From Microbacterium ginsengisoli (GTDB lineage Bacteria > Actinomycetota > Actinomycetes > Actinomycetales > Microbacteriaceae), in the NCBI RefSeq assembly GCF_000956535.1, contig NZ_JYIY01000076.1, positions 1 to 64,000 on the forward strand: a stretch of 64,000 bases of DNA. The letters are read 5' to 3'. Below the pieces are notes generated by a model, which saw only the letters and a list, made by a program, of their open reading frames with translations, was not told the DNA's origin and made no database searches. How positions within the stretch are numbered: the stretch's first letter is position 1; each line of letters opens with the position of its first letter. Shown piece after piece: positions 35,400 through 45,270 of this stretch. The translations under genes were made by a program, and so were the position numbers.

Positions 35400-36473
35400 T
35401 CAGGCGGGACGCGTCGCGTCGCCACCGGAGGACGCGCCCGGCTTCGGACCGGCGGGGGAGCCCCCCTGCTTCTTCGCGCGCTGCTTACCCATGGGCTGCT
35501 GGCGCTTGGGAGCTGCAGCCTTCGCGCGCTCGGCTTCGGCGAGCAGCCGCTGCTGCTCCGCCTCGTACTTCTCCAGCGAGACGACACGACCGCTGGAATC
35601 GACCGCCTTCCCCTTTCGAGCCAGGCGCTCCTCGCGGGCCTTGGCCGCCGCGGATCCGGGGGTGGGGAGGTTACGGATCACGAGGAACTGCTGCACCATC
35701 GTCCACAGGTTCGACGTGAACCAGTACATGACGACGCCGAGCGGGAAGAACACGCCCGAGAAGATCATGCCGATCGGGATGATGAAGAGCATGATGCGCT
35801 GCATCTGGTACGCCTGGCCGGTCTTCGCCTCGGGCGAGAGGTTGCGCGAGATGATCTGCAGCTGGGTGATGAACTGCGACGCGATCATCGCCGCCACCAG
35901 GACGATGAGGATGACCACGGTCACGGTGCCGCCCGGCTGACCCCACGCTCCGGTGAGGGTGTCGTGGAGCGACGCGACGCCGAAGAGCTTCGCCTGATAG
36001 AACTCCTGCGTCAGCTCGAGCGTGAGCGGGCCGACGCCACCGGTGGGCACCGCCGCCGTCGCATGCTTGGCGACATCGCTCAGCACGCTGTACAGCGAGA
36101 AGAAGATCGGCATCTGGATCAGCAGCGGCAGGCAGCTGGACACCGGGGAGGTGCCGTGCTTCTTGTAGAGCGCCATCGTCTCGCGGCTCATCGCCTCACG
36201 GGAGAGCTGGTCGCGCTTGCCCTTGTACTTCTCCTGGATCTTGCGCAGCTCGGGCGCGATCTCCATCATCTTGCGCTGGCTCTTGATCTGGCGCACGAAC
36301 ACCGGGATCAGTGCGGCGCGCACAACGACCACGAGGCCCATGATCGACAGCACCCAGGTCAGACCCGTCGCCGGGTCCATCCCGAAGAACGTGAACACGG
36401 CATGCCACGCGACCAGCACGAGCTCGACCACCCATTTGAGCGGCCAGAGGACGATTCCCAACAGATCCGGCAC
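35400..36473 (-). CDS. yidC: Membrane protein insertase YidC
   Basis: A 357-residue insertase of the Gram-positive YidC/OxaA type. It lacks the large periplasmic domain and has five helices. The first cytoplasmic loop carries RQIKSQRKMMEIAPELRKIQEKYKGK. Helices include PVSSCLPLLIQMPIFFSLYSVL and GMIFSGVFFPLGVVMYWFTSNLW, the latter near the substrate groove. A long basic, Lys/Ala-rich tail probably contacts ribosomes. It inserts membrane proteins with or without SecYEG. Confidence 0.96.
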   Translation of the reverse strand: MPDLLGIVLWPLKWVVELVLVAWHAVFTFFGMDPATGLTWVLSIMGLVVVVRAALIPVFVRQIKSQRKMMEIAPELRKIQEKYKGKRDQLSREAMSRETMALYKKHGTSPVSSCLPLLIQMPIFFSLYSVLSDVAKHATAAVPTGGVGPLTLELTQEFYQAKLFGVASLHDTLTGAWGQPGGTVTVVILIVLVAAMIASQFITQLQIISRNLSPEAKTGQAYQMQRIMLFIIPIGMIFSGVFFPLGVVMYWFTSNLWTMVQQFLVIRNLPTPGSAAAKAREERLARKGKAVDSSGRVVSLEKYEAEQQRLLAEAERAKAAAPKRQQPMGKQRAKKQGGSPAGPKPGASSGGDATRPA

Positions 36474-36476
36474 GGA

Positions 36477-36833
36477 TCAGTCCTTTCGAAGGGGCACGAC
36501 GAAGCCGTGCGGAGTCAGAGCGTGGGCGTAATGCGCATGGGTCGGGGGGTCGTCCACTCCGCCAGCTGCCCACGGGTGGCACCGGGCGATGCGGGCGGCC
36601 GCGAGGGCAGAACCCTTGACCAATCCGTGCTGCTGCACGGCACCCACCGCATACGCGGAACACGACGGATAGTACTTGCACACGTCGCCGTAAACATGGG
36701 AGATGGTTGCGCGGTAGCCGTGCAGCAGCGCGAGACCCAGGTTGCGAGGAACGAGCGGCACGGCGCGCAGCCACAGCCGAGTGTCGAACCGGTCGGTTCC
36801 GCGCGAGTGAGACGGCAGCGTCGCCGAGCTCAT
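36477..36833 (-). CDS. yidD: Membrane protein insertion efficiency factor YidD
   Basis: A 118-residue YidD with the family core (LALLHGYRATISHVYGDVCKYYPSCSAYAVGAVQQHG, GSALAAARIARCHPWAAGGVDD). The conserved cysteines are present. It assists YidC-dependent insertion at the membrane. It lies 4 bp before yidC and its start overlaps the rnpA stop (ATGA), all within the rpmH operon. Confidence 0.94.
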   Translation of the reverse strand: MSSATLPSHSRGTDRFDTRLWLRAVPLVPRNLGLALLHGYRATISHVYGDVCKYYPSCSAYAVGAVQQHGLVKGSALAAARIARCHPWAAGGVDDPPTHAHYAHALTPHGFVVPLRKD

Positions 36834-37165
36834 GACGCCCTCCGCTGCAGTGCGGTGCGCACGTCTCCGCGAAGAGTGGAGAAGGATGCCGCGGCGGCGG
36901 CGGGCAACGCGCGGATGACGATGTCGCGTCCCGGCGCGACGTCGCCCCGCGCCTCTGCGCAGATCGCCTTCAAGCGGCGACGAACCAGATTGCGGGTCAC
37001 CGCGCCTCCCACCTGCTTCGACACGATGAAACCGAAACGGGGTGCCCGCGTGCCCTCGCTCGCGACCACATAGGTGATCAGGTGCGGCGAAGTGCTCCGG
37101 ACTCCCCGTCGGACGACGGCCTTGTAGTCGGCACCATCGGTGAGACGACTCGGCCGGGAAAGCAC
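36830..37165 (-). CDS. rnpA: Ribonuclease P protein component
   Basis: A 111-residue basic protein with the RnpA motif (FGFIVSKQVGGAVTRNLVRRRLKAICAE, RNxxKR-like helix). It helps the RNase P RNA bind pre-tRNA leaders. It lies 7 bp after rpmH and overlaps yidD, the standard arrangement next to dnaA. Confidence 0.95.
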   Translation of the reverse strand: MLSRPSRLTDGADYKAVVRRGVRSTSPHLITYVVASEGTRAPRFGFIVSKQVGGAVTRNLVRRRLKAICAEARGDVAPGRDIVIRALPAAAAASFSTLRGDVRTALQRRAS

Positions 37166-37172
37166 GCCGGTC

Positions 37173-37310
37173 TCAGGCAGAGAGCGTGGCGCGACCCTTG
37201 GTGCGACGCGCCGAGAGGATGGCGCGGCCGGCGCGGGTGCGCATACGGGCGCGGAAGCCGTGCTTCTTGGCGCGGCGGCGGTTGTTGGGCTGGAAGGTGC
37301 GCTTGCTCAT
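37173..37310 (-). CDS. rpmH: 50S ribosomal protein L34
   Basis: A 45-residue, extremely basic protein ([38 protein letters not shown]). It is a structural component of the large subunit. It is the first gene of the leftward operon from the origin, with a good promoter 86 bp upstream. Confidence 0.96.
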   Translation of the reverse strand: MSKRTFQPNNRRRAKKHGFRARMRTRAGRAILSARRTKGRATLSA

Positions 37311-37395
37311 GGGATCACTCCGGATCGGGGGTCACCGGAAGCTGGCGGCCGGCGACGGGGAACGAACTGCCTGGAAGGCATAAGTCAACCGACTA

Positions 37396-37424
37396 AGGCT
37401 ATGCCCGCGGAGCCGAGAACTCAA
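37396..37424 (-). promoter_or_regulatory. rpmH operon promoter
   Basis: On the minus strand TTGAGT (37419-37424), a 17-nt spacer and TAGCCT (37396-37401). Both boxes and the spacing are close to the housekeeping consensus. Confidence 0.65.
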
Positions 37425-37498
37425 ACCCAGGAGCTATCCGCACTATCACGGCACCCCCAAACCACCCCGTGATCGACACGCGCCCATCGCCGAACGGT

Positions 37499-37527
37499 TT
37501 GATTCGCCCCCGTCGTCTGACTAGCGT
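37499..37527 (+). promoter_or_regulatory. dnaA promoter
   Basis: TTGATT (37499-37504), 17 nt, TAGCGT (37522-37527). Predicted initiation is near 37534, just before a DnaA box. Confidence 0.65.
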
Positions 37528-37538
37528 GTCTCCAGCAC

Positions 37539-37590
37539 TTATCCACAGGTTCGGGCGGGTTCTCCTCCGAAACTGGGGTATTCGTCCACA
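37539..37590 (+). promoter_or_regulatory. DnaA boxes in the dnaA leader
   Basis: A perfect TTATCCACA at 37539-37547 and a weaker TCGTCCACA at 37582-37590, both between the dnaA promoter and its start. They probably serve autoregulation. The rest of the rpmH-dnaA gap (37311-37611) holds only the two promoters. Confidence 0.75.
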
Positions 37591-37611
37591 GGTCTAAGGG
37601 GGAACGGCATC

Positions 37612-39018
37612 GTGCAGGACCAACCGGAGGTGCCCGTCTGGGCCGACGTGCTCGACGCTCTCGTGCACGACGACCGGGTCACCCCGCAGCTGCACGGATT
37701 CCTCAGCCTCGCGATCCCGCAGGGGGTGATGGGCGGCACTCTCTATCTCGACGTGCCGAACGAACTCACGCAGGCTCAGTTCACGAAGCGTCTGCGCACG
37801 CCGATCATGGAGGCTCTCAGTGTCGCCTCGCCCGACGGTGAGGTGACCTCGTTCCGCGTGGTCGTGAATCCGGAACTGAGTGACGCGCACCTGAGCGCTC
37901 CGGCGCCGTCGTCGACGCCGTTGCCCGCTCCGCCCGTGCCCCTCGCCGATGACGTCGCCGACTCGCCGAGCACCCCGCTGCGCTCCGACACCCGACTGAA
38001 CCCGAAGTACACGTTCGACCGGTTCGTCATCGGACAGTCCAACCGCTTCGCGCACGCCGCGGCGGTCGCCGTCGCCGAGGCGCCGGCGAAGGCCTACAAC
38101 CCGCTCTTCGTCTACGGCGACTCCGGGCTCGGGAAGACTCATCTCCTCCACGCGATCGGCGACTACGCGCAGAGCCTCTATTCGGGCATCCGCGTGCGCT
38201 ATGTGTCCAGCGAAGAGTTCACGAACGACTTCATCAACTCGATCGCCAACAACCGTGGCTCGGCGTTCCAGGCGCGCTACCGCGATGTCGACATCCTGTT
38301 GATCGACGACATCCAGTTCCTCCAGGGTCGCGCCGAGACGCAGGAGGCGTTCTTCCACACCTTCAATCAGCTGCACGACCACGACAAGCAGGTCGTGATC
38401 ACGAGCGATGTGCCGCCCAAGCACCTCACCGGGTTCGAGGACCGCATGCGCAGCCGCTTCGAGTGGGGTCTGATCACCGACGTTCAGGCGCCCGATCTCG
38501 AAACCCGCATCGCCATCCTCCGGAAGAAGGCGCAGAACGAGCGACTCCACATCCCCGACGAGGTGCTGGAGTACATCGCGACAGTCGTGTCCACCAACAT
38601 CCGTGAACTCGAGGGCGCGCTGATCCGGGTCTCCGCGTTCGCGAGCCTCAATCGGTCCTCGCTCGACATGTCGCTCGCACAGCAGGTACTGAGAGACATC
38701 GTCGACCAGGACGACGCGAATGTGATCTCGCCGACCGACATCATCACTGCGACCGCGCAGTACTTCAAGCTCTCGGTCGACGATCTCTACGGGTCGAGTC
38801 GCTCGCAGGCGGTCGCGACCGCACGGCAGATCGCGATGTACCTGTGCCGCGAGCGCACGAGCCTGTCGCTGCCGAAGATCGGCCAGCTCTTCGGCAATCG
38901 CGACCACACGACCGTCATGTACGCCTACAAGAAGATCAGCGACCTCATGAAGGAGCGTCGGTCGATCTACAACCAGGTGTCCGAGATCACGTCGCAGCTG
39001 GGGCGCAACGCGCGCTGA
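37612..39018 (+). CDS. dnaA: Chromosomal replication initiator DnaA
   Basis: A 468-residue initiator. Domain I lies at the N-terminus, and domain II is a short Ala/Pro/Ser-rich linker at about 95-125. The AAA+ domain follows, with Walker [12 protein letters not shown] (about residue 169) and Walker [12 protein letters not shown]. Domain IV ends in the DnaA signature ([23 protein letters not shown]). It binds DnaA boxes and melts the origin. The GTG start follows AAGGGGGA. DnaA boxes lie both before and after the gene. Confidence 0.98.
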   Translation: MQDQPEVPVWADVLDALVHDDRVTPQLHGFLSLAIPQGVMGGTLYLDVPNELTQAQFTKRLRTPIMEALSVASPDGEVTSFRVVVNPELSDAHLSAPAPSSTPLPAPPVPLADDVADSPSTPLRSDTRLNPKYTFDRFVIGQSNRFAHAAAVAVAEAPAKAYNPLFVYGDSGLGKTHLLHAIGDYAQSLYSGIRVRYVSSEEFTNDFINSIANNRGSAFQARYRDVDILLIDDIQFLQGRAETQEAFFHTFNQLHDHDKQVVITSDVPPKHLTGFEDRMRSRFEWGLITDVQAPDLETRIAILRKKAQNERLHIPDEVLEYIATVVSTNIRELEGALIRVSAFASLNRSSLDMSLAQQVLRDIVDQDDANVISPTDIITATAQYFKLSVDDLYGSSRSQAVATARQIAMYLCRERTSLSLPKIGQLFGNRDHTTVMYAYKKISDLMKERRSIYNQVSEITSQLGRNAR

Positions 39019-39052
39019 TCCGATCGCACATCTCGGTGCGTCACTTCCCCCC

Positions 39053-39081
39053 TTGACACGGCACACAGGGAACGCCAAGAT
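39053..39081 (+). promoter_or_regulatory. Candidate dnaN promoter inside oriC
   Basis: TTGACA (39053-39058), a 17-nt spacer and CAAGAT (39076-39081). The consensus -35 lies just upstream of the first DnaA boxes, so DnaA binding could affect it. Confidence 0.4.
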
Positions 39082-39310
39082 GCACTTTCCCCAGTGTGCA
39101 TAACCTGTGGATAACTGTGGATCTCGACCCCGATCCTGTGGGCTCGATCGCGGTGCGCATGAGAACGCGTCGATCCTGACATCGACGCACCACATCGGCC
39201 TCCCCCGGCCACTCACAACTTCCACGCGTGTAGTTCCCCATGCAGGACAGGGATCCGCGGGGTTATCCACATTGTCCACAGGCGTTAACACCATCACTTA
39301 AGTCCTCTCT
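39053..39310. other. Origin of replication (oriC)
   Basis: The dnaA-dnaN gap carries DnaA boxes in both directions. On the minus strand are TGTGCATAA (39095-39103), TGTGGATAA (39106-39114) and the weaker TGTGGATCT (39116-39124). On the plus strand the abutting TTATCCACA (39263-39271) and TTGTCCACA (39272-39280) occur. An AT-richer stretch with GTTAAC and CTTAAG follows (39283-39302) and is the likely unwinding element. The two inverted box clusters are about 140 bp apart. The rest, to the dnaN start, holds no gene. Confidence 0.9.
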
Positions 39311-39435
39311 CCTTTCAGCCGTTCGATCACCCTTGCGAACAGATCGGGTGGGAGAACGTCCCGCGACACGGGTCATTCGCCTGCGCGAGACGCACCACTA
39401 GCATGGGAAGGCCCAACAAGGTCAAGGGAGCGCCC

Positions 39436-40584
39436 GTGAGGTTCCACGTCAGTCGAGACGTTTTCAGCGAAGCCGTGTCCTTCGTGGTCAAGCTGCTGCC
39501 TCAGCGCAATCCGCAGCCGATCCTCGCGGGCGTGCTGATCGAGGCATCCGATGCGGGTCTGTCGCTGTCGGCCTTCGACTACGAGGCCTCCGCGCGCACC
39601 ACGATCGAGGCGACGGTCGATGAGCCGGGCACGATCCTGGTGCACGGGCGTCTTCTCTCCGACATCGCCAGTCGGCTGCCCAACGCTCCGATCCAGATCT
39701 CCGTCGACGACGACGGCATCGTGCTCACCTGCGGCTCGGCGCGTTTCACCCTCGCGTCCATGCCGGTGCAGGAGTACCCCGCGATCCCCGAGGTCACCGG
39801 CGAATCCGGCCTCGTGCAGGCGGAGGAATTCGCCACGGCGATCTCGCAGGTCGGCTTCGCCGCGTCGCGCGACGACGTGACGCCGGTGCTCACCGGCGTG
39901 CAGCTCGAGGTCAGCGGCACCGCACTCAGCCTGGTGGCCACCGACCGCTACCGGGTCGCGCTGCGGGAGATCCCGTGGGACGGCGGCACGGTCGCCGGCG
40001 ACGAGACGACGACCGCGCTCGTGCCGGCGCGCACCCTGCAGGAGGTCGGCAAGACGTTCTCGCACGGGTCCGACATCTCCGTGCACTTCTCCGGGTCGGG
40101 CGACCGCGAGATCATCGCCTTCACCTCGGGCAACAAGACGGTGACGTCGCTGCTCATCAAGGGCAACTTCCCGCCGGTGCGCCGGCTGTTCCCCGAGCAG
40201 ACGGATCACTACGCGGTCGTGAACACGGCCGAGCTCGCCGAGGCCGTCCGCCGCGTCGCACTCGTGCTCGACCGCTCGGCTCCGTTGCGCTTCACCTTCA
40301 CGGTCGACGGCGTCTCGATGGATGCCTCGGGCACCGAGCAGGCACGCGCATCCGAGGCGGTCGATGCCACCCTGACCGGTGAGGATGTCACGCTCGGTTT
40401 GAACCCCCAGTACCTGCTCGAAGCGCTCGGTGCTGTCCGCAGCGAGTTCACCCGCATCACGTTCACGTCGAGCGAGAACCAGAACAAGCTGAGCCCGATC
40501 CTCATCACCCCGCAGACCTCGGTCGACAAGGGCGGTGCGGAGAGCTTCCGCTACCTGCTCCAGCCCAACCTGCTCCTGCGCTGA
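39436..40584 (+). CDS. dnaN: DNA polymerase III sliding clamp
   Basis: A 382-residue beta clamp with three similar domains (FHVSRDVFSEAVSFVVKLLP at the start, YRVALREIPWDG in the middle, ending FRYLLQPNLLLR). It encircles DNA and tethers polymerase and repair factors. GTG 39436 follows AAGGGAG and matches the usual N-terminus MRFHV. An ATG 33 bp upstream would add an untypical extension. Confidence 0.97.
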   Translation: MRFHVSRDVFSEAVSFVVKLLPQRNPQPILAGVLIEASDAGLSLSAFDYEASARTTIEATVDEPGTILVHGRLLSDIASRLPNAPIQISVDDDGIVLTCGSARFTLASMPVQEYPAIPEVTGESGLVQAEEFATAISQVGFAASRDDVTPVLTGVQLEVSGTALSLVATDRYRVALREIPWDGGTVAGDETTTALVPARTLQEVGKTFSHGSDISVHFSGSGDREIIAFTSGNKTVTSLLIKGNFPPVRRLFPEQTDHYAVVNTAELAEAVRRVALVLDRSAPLRFTFTVDGVSMDASGTEQARASEAVDATLTGEDVTLGLNPQYLLEALGAVRSEFTRITFTSSENQNKLSPILITPQTSVDKGGAESFRYLLQPNLLLR

Positions 40585-40638
40585 CGCCCCAGCCCGAACC
40601 GCATAGGTCGGGGACGGCCCACATCCAGCTTGTCGGCC

Positions 40639-40644
40639 TACGGT
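40639..40644 (+). promoter_or_regulatory. Leaderless -10 element (hydrolase)
   Basis: TACGGT, 6 nt, then ATG 40651. Confidence 0.5.
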
Positions 40645-40650
40645 GGCCGC

Positions 40651-41451
40651 ATGCAGCTGGCCGTCGTGACGCAGGGTGATGGGCACCGCACGGCGATTCT
40701 CGTGCACGGCATCATGTCGGGCGCCGAGGCGTGGCACCGGGTGGCCGCAGATCTGGATGCCGCGGGCTACCGCGTCCTCGCGGTAGATCTGGCCGGTCAC
40801 GGCTCCTCGCCTCGTGCGGCGCGGTACTCGGCGGCATCCTGGACCGATGATGTCGTGGAGACCGTCGCACCGCTCCTCGACGGGCCCCCCGATCTCGTGA
40901 TGGGGCATTCCCTCGGCAGCGTCGTCGCCGGTGAGGTCGCGACCCGGCTGGGGGCGCGCAGCGCGATCTACGTGGATCCGGCCTTCGCATTCCCCCGAGG
41001 GGTCAAGGGGGCGGCCTTCAAAGCTGCCTTTGCGATGGCACCGCGGCCGAGCCGCCGTATGCTCGCGCGGATGAACCCGAAGTGGAGCGAGGTCGACCTC
41101 GAGATCGAGGTGTCGACCGTGGCCCGCTGGGACCGTCGCACGATCCTCGCCTTCGTTCGCACCGCGTGGCTGAGACCGCCGCGGCACCTCGGCATCCCGA
41201 CTCTGGTGGTGCTCGCAGAGAAGAGCCTGCTGATCACCGACCGCGCGCGCTCCGCTCTCGTGGAACGGGGCATGATCGTGCTCCGCCTCGGGGGTACCGG
41301 GCACACCGTGTTCCGCGACGACCACGGGGCCTTCATGCGCACGATCACCGAGTGGCTCGCCCAGGTGCCCGGTCCGCGGCTGCGGGCCGCGCGAGCCCGA
41401 CCGTCGTCGCACCCCGTCGGTAGGCTGGGCGGGTGTTCGTGGAGCAGCTGA
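40651..41451 (+). CDS. Alpha/beta hydrolase inserted between dnaN and recF
   Basis: A 266-residue alpha/beta-hydrolase. It has the oxyanion segment ILVHGIMSGAEAWHRVA, the nucleophile elbow VMGHSLGSVVAG with the catalytic Ser, and a late His in GGTGHTVFRDD. The substrate is unknown. It interrupts the usual dnaN-recF pair (some actinobacteria have gnd there). Its 3' end overlaps the recF start by 19 bp and contains the recF promoter. The ATG has a -10 hexamer 6 nt upstream. Confidence 0.85.
   Translation: MQLAVVTQGDGHRTAILVHGIMSGAEAWHRVAADLDAAGYRVLAVDLAGHGSSPRAARYSAASWTDDVVETVAPLLDGPPDLVMGHSLGSVVAGEVATRLGARSAIYVDPAFAFPRGVKGAAFKAAFAMAPRPSRRMLARMNPKWSEVDLEIEVSTVARWDRRTILAFVRTAWLRPPRHLGIPTLVVLAEKSLLITDRARSALVERGMIVLRLGGTGHTVFRDDHGAFMRTITEWLAQVPGPRLRAARARPSSHPVGRLGGCSWSS
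41421..41426 (+). promoter_or_regulatory. Leaderless -10 element (recF)
   Basis: TAGGCT, 6 nt, then GTG 41433. It lies within the end of the hydrolase gene. Confidence 0.55.
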
Positions 41452-42587
41452 GTCTCGTCGACTTCCGCAACTACGCGCACGCGGATCTCGCGCTCGAGCG
41501 CGGTCCCAACCTTTTCGTCGGGCGCAACGGACAGGGCAAGACGAACCTCGCGGAGGCGATCGCCTATCTCGCCACCCTCGGGTCGCACCGGGTGGCGCTC
41601 GATGCTCCGCTGGTGCGTCGTGGACAGGATGCCGCGATCGTGCGCGCACGCATCGGGCACGGAGAGCGGCGGCTCATCGTCGAGCTGCAGATCAACCGTC
41701 AGGGCGGTAACAAGGCTCGGGTCGGCGGGTCGCCGGTGCGTCCGGGTGAGCTGCCGCGCTACGCGCACGTCGTGCTCTTCGCTCCGGAGGACCTGCAGAT
41801 CGTCCGTGGCGACCCTTCCGCGCGTCGCCGGTTCGCCGATCAGCTGCTCGTGCAGCGCCACCCGCGGATGTCTGCCGTGCTGGGCGACTACGACCGGGTG
41901 CTGCGCCAGCGCAACACCCTGCTGAAGTCGGCGCGGGCGCGCGGGGTGCAGGGTTCGGGGCTCGCCACGCTCGACGTGTGGGACGACAAGCTCATCGAGC
42001 TCGGCGCACAGATCATCGACGCACGCCAGGGGTTGGCCGTCGACATCGCGGGTCCGCTGGCGAGCGCCTACGCCTCGATCGCGGGCGCGGACCACGACCC
42101 CAGCGTCCGTTGGGTGCGCTCCATCGACGGAGGTGATCCCGAGGAGGACGAATCGGCCTCGGAGGTGGCCGCGGCATCCGACACCGCGACGGCGTTCCGT
42201 CAGGCCCTGACCGCGCGACGCTCGATCGAGCTCGACCGGGGGTTGACTCTCGTCGGTCCACACCGCGACGATCTGCTGGTGAGCGTGCGCGGACTCCCGG
42301 TGAAGGGCTACGCGTCGCACGGCGAATCGTGGTCGGCGGCGCTGTCGCTCCGTCTCGCCTCCGCCGCGCTCCTGCGGGAAGAGCGTTCCACGGGGGATCC
42401 CGTGCTCATCCTCGACGATGTGTTCGCCGAGCTCGACGCCGACCGTCGCACCCGGCTCGCTGGCGTCATCCACGATTTCGAGCAGGTGATCGTGACGGCG
42501 GCTGTGGAGGCCGATGTGCCTGCGGCGCTCCGAGGGCGCACGGTGCGCATCGACAGCGGTCAGATCGTCGGGGTCAGCGATGGATGA
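41433..42587 (+). CDS. recF: DNA replication and repair protein RecF
   Basis: A 384-residue SMC-like ATPase. It has Walker A GRNGQGKTN (residues 30-38), the conserved HVVLFAPEDLQIVRGDPSARRRFAD segment, GLTLVGPHRDD, a signature helix (SLRLASAALLREE) and Walker B VLILDDVFAELD. It loads RecA at gaps through RecOR. GTG 41433 fits a leaderless start. GTG 41439 is the alternative. Confidence 0.96.
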   Translation: MFVEQLSLVDFRNYAHADLALERGPNLFVGRNGQGKTNLAEAIAYLATLGSHRVALDAPLVRRGQDAAIVRARIGHGERRLIVELQINRQGGNKARVGGSPVRPGELPRYAHVVLFAPEDLQIVRGDPSARRRFADQLLVQRHPRMSAVLGDYDRVLRQRNTLLKSARARGVQGSGLATLDVWDDKLIELGAQIIDARQGLAVDIAGPLASAYASIAGADHDPSVRWVRSIDGGDPEEDESASEVAAASDTATAFRQALTARRSIELDRGLTLVGPHRDDLLVSVRGLPVKGYASHGESWSAALSLRLASAALLREERSTGDPVLILDDVFAELDADRRTRLAGVIHDFEQVIVTAAVEADVPAALRGRTVRIDSGQIVGVSDG

Positions 42588-43065
42588 ACCGGGTGTTCCG
42601 GAGACCGTCGCGACCTATCGGCGACTGCGCGGTCTCGAGCCGTCGCCGCGAGCGAAACGGCGCGGCCGTCGGCCCGTGGTCGACGACGAGGATGCCCCGT
42701 TCGCGCCCGGTCGCGACCCGAAGGGCCTCGGCGATGTGGTCGACGCGCTGACGCGCGATGCCGGGTGGACCGGGGCGCTCGCCCGAGAGGACATCATCCT
42801 CCAGTGGCGGGAGGTCGCCGGCGCCGAGACCGCGCAGCACACACGACCACTCTCGCTCGACGACGGCCGATTGACCGTCGAGTGCGACTCGACCGCGTGG
42901 GCGAAGCAGCTCACGCTGATGCGCGCACAGATCGTCAGCGAGATCACACGACGGTTCCCGGACGCGGGCGTCGACGCAGTGCGCTTCATCGGACCCGACG
43001 TCCCCTCGTGGAAATGGGGCCCCAGAACGGTTCCAGGGCGCGGCCCTCGCGATACCTACGGCTGA
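42580..43065 (+). CDS. DUF721 family protein
   Basis: A 161-residue protein. It has a charged N-terminus and a DUF721 (DciA-like) domain of about 90 residues (REDIILQWREVAGAETAQHTRPL, LTVECDSTAWAKQLTLMRAQI). DciA-type proteins load the replicative helicase in bacteria lacking DnaC, and the recF-gyrB location is standard in actinobacteria. ATG 42580 overlaps the recF stop. Confidence 0.9.
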   Translation: MDEPGVPETVATYRRLRGLEPSPRAKRRGRRPVVDDEDAPFAPGRDPKGLGDVVDALTRDAGWTGALAREDIILQWREVAGAETAQHTRPLSLDDGRLTVECDSTAWAKQLTLMRAQIVSEITRRFPDAGVDAVRFIGPDVPSWKWGPRTVPGRGPRDTYG

Positions 43066-43141
43066 GGCACGTCCGTCGGTGGCTCGGATCATTTCATCCC
43101 GCCATACGGGCGTACAGGGCCCGCGAAACCGCTCGGCGCGG

Positions 43142-43147
43142 TAGACT
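43142..43147 (+). promoter_or_regulatory. -10 element of gyrB
   Basis: TAGACT, 39 nt before the gyrB ATG. Confidence 0.5.
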
Positions 43148-43186
43148 GGACCGGTATCGCCGACCTATCCGGAGCGCTCGAAACCT

Positions 43187-45223
43187 ATGACGTCTGAAAA
43201 CCCTGCCAGCGGACCCGAGAATTCCGAGAAGAAGGCTCCCGCGTCCACGCCGGGTGAGTACGGCGCCGATGCCATTCAGGTGCTCGAAGGCCTCGAGGCG
43301 GTGCGCAAGCGCCCCGGCATGTACATCGGATCGACCGGTCCCCGCGGCCTCCACCACCTCGTCTACGAGATCGTCGACAACTCGGTCGACGAAGCCCTCG
43401 CCGGCTACTGCGACACGATCGACGTGACGATCCTCGCGGACGGTGCGGTGCGCGTGATCGACAACGGGCGCGGCATCCCCGTCGACATCCACAAGACCGA
43501 GGGAAAGTCGACCGTCGAGGTCGTGCTCACCGTGCTGCACGCGGGCGGCAAGTTCGGCGGCGGCGGCTACGCCGTATCGGGTGGTCTCCACGGCGTCGGC
43601 TCCTCGGTGGTGAACGCGCTCTCCACACGTCTCGAGGTCGAGGTCAAGCGTCAGGGCCACGTCTGGCGGCAGTCGTACACGTCCGGCGGCGCCCCGGTCG
43701 CCCCCCTCGCGAAGGGCGAGGAGACCGACGAGACCGGCACCACCATCACCTTCTGGCCCGACCCCGAGATCTTCGAGACGGTCGTGTTCGACTACGACAC
43801 GCTGCGCACGCGCTTCCAGCAGATGGCCTTCCTCAACAAGGGGCTCACCATCGCCCTCCGTGACGAGCGTGCCGACGAGGCGTACGAAGAGGATGTCGAC
43901 GGCTCCCCGGTCATCCGTCAGCCCAGCGACGTCTATCTGTACGAGCGCGGACTCGTCGATTACGTGCAGTACCTCAACTCGGTGCGCAAGATCGAAGCGG
44001 TCAACGACGAGATCATCGACTTCGACTCGGAGGACACCGAGAAGAAGATCGCCCTCGAGATCGCGATGCAGTGGACCACCTCGTACACCGAGAACGTGTT
44101 CACCTACGCGAACACCATCAACACGCACGAGGGCGGAACGCACGAAGAGGGCTTCCGCGCCGCGCTCACCACGCTCGTCAACAAGTACGCGCGCGCCCAG
44201 GGCCTGCTCAAGGAGAAGGACGACAACCTCTCGGGCGACGACGTGCGCGAGGGCCTGACCGCCGTCATCTCGGTGAAGCTCTCCGAGCCGCAGTTCGAGG
44301 GACAGACCAAGACGAAGCTCGGCAACACAGAGGCCAAGGCGTTCGTGCAGAAGGTCGTCGGCGACCAGCTCGGCGACTGGTTCGACCGCAACCCGGCACA
44401 GGCGAAGAACATCGTGCGCAAGGCGATCGACGCCGCGACCGCGCGCATCGCCGCGCGCAAGGCCCGCGAGACGGCCCGGCGCAAGAGCGTGTTCGAGTCC
44501 GCGTCGATGCCGGAGAAGCTGAAGGACTGCACGAGCAAGGACCCCTCGATCAGTGAGATCTTCCTCGTCGAGGGAAACTCCGCCGGCGGTTCGGCGGTGC
44601 AGGGGCGCAACCCGCACACGCAGGCGATCCTGGCGCTGCGCGGCAAGGTGCTCAACGTCGAGCGCGCACGACTCGACCGTGCGCTCGGCAACAAGGAGAT
44701 CACCGAGATGATCCAGGCCTTCGGCACGGGCATCGGTGAGGACTTCGACATCACGAAGGCCCGTTATCACAAGATCGTGCTGATGGCCGATGCCGACGTC
44801 GACGGTCAGCACATCACGACGCTGCTGCTCACTCTGCTCTTCCGCTACATGCGCGGACTCATCGAGGCCGGTTACGTCTACCTCGCCCAGCCCCCGCTGT
44901 ACCGCCTGAAGTGGTCGAACTCCGACCACCAGTACGTCTACAGCGACCGTGAGCGCGATGCGCTGCTGGCCGACGGCATCGCGAGCGGAAAGCGCATCCC
45001 GAAGGACAACGGCATCCAGCGATACAAGGGTCTGGGCGAGATGAACCCGAAGGAGCTGTGGGAGACGACGATGGACCCGGTCACCCGCACGCTGCTGCAG
45101 GTGACCATCGAGGACGCGGCGGCCGCCGACGAGATCTTCTCGACCCTCATGGGAGAGGACGTCGAATCCCGCCGCTCCTTCATCCAGCGCAACGCCAAGG
45201 ACGTGCGATTCCTCGATATCTGA
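43187..45223 (+). CDS. gyrB: DNA gyrase subunit B
   Basis: A 678-residue subunit. The N-terminal GHKL ATPase has [27 protein letters not shown] and [15 protein letters not shown]. The transducer follows, then the TOPRIM domain ([25 protein letters not shown]). With GyrA it introduces negative supercoils using ATP. It is followed 47 bp later by gyrA. The sequence is ordinary for the family. Confidence 0.98.
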   Translation: MTSENPASGPENSEKKAPASTPGEYGADAIQVLEGLEAVRKRPGMYIGSTGPRGLHHLVYEIVDNSVDEALAGYCDTIDVTILADGAVRVIDNGRGIPVDIHKTEGKSTVEVVLTVLHAGGKFGGGGYAVSGGLHGVGSSVVNALSTRLEVEVKRQGHVWRQSYTSGGAPVAPLAKGEETDETGTTITFWPDPEIFETVVFDYDTLRTRFQQMAFLNKGLTIALRDERADEAYEEDVDGSPVIRQPSDVYLYERGLVDYVQYLNSVRKIEAVNDEIIDFDSEDTEKKIALEIAMQWTTSYTENVFTYANTINTHEGGTHEEGFRAALTTLVNKYARAQGLLKEKDDNLSGDDVREGLTAVISVKLSEPQFEGQTKTKLGNTEAKAFVQKVVGDQLGDWFDRNPAQAKNIVRKAIDAATARIAARKARETARRKSVFESASMPEKLKDCTSKDPSISEIFLVEGNSAGGSAVQGRNPHTQAILALRGKVLNVERARLDRALGNKEITEMIQAFGTGIGEDFDITKARYHKIVLMADADVDGQHITTLLLTLLFRYMRGLIEAGYVYLAQPPLYRLKWSNSDHQYVYSDRERDALLADGIASGKRIPKDNGIQRYKGLGEMNPKELWETTMDPVTRTLLQVTIEDAAAADEIFSTLMGEDVESRRSFIQRNAKDVRFLDI

Positions 45224-45270
45224 GGCCCACCACCCCGCGCCCCGGATCACACGAACGAGATTGAACGACT

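Noticed and set aside
37594..39297. 567-residue minus-strand frame over dnaA
   Set aside because: Antisense shadow of dnaA with no recognisable motif. It also runs through oriC.
39373..41649. 758-residue minus-strand frame over dnaN and the hydrolase
   Set aside because: His/Arg/Asp-rich shadow opposite well-supported genes.
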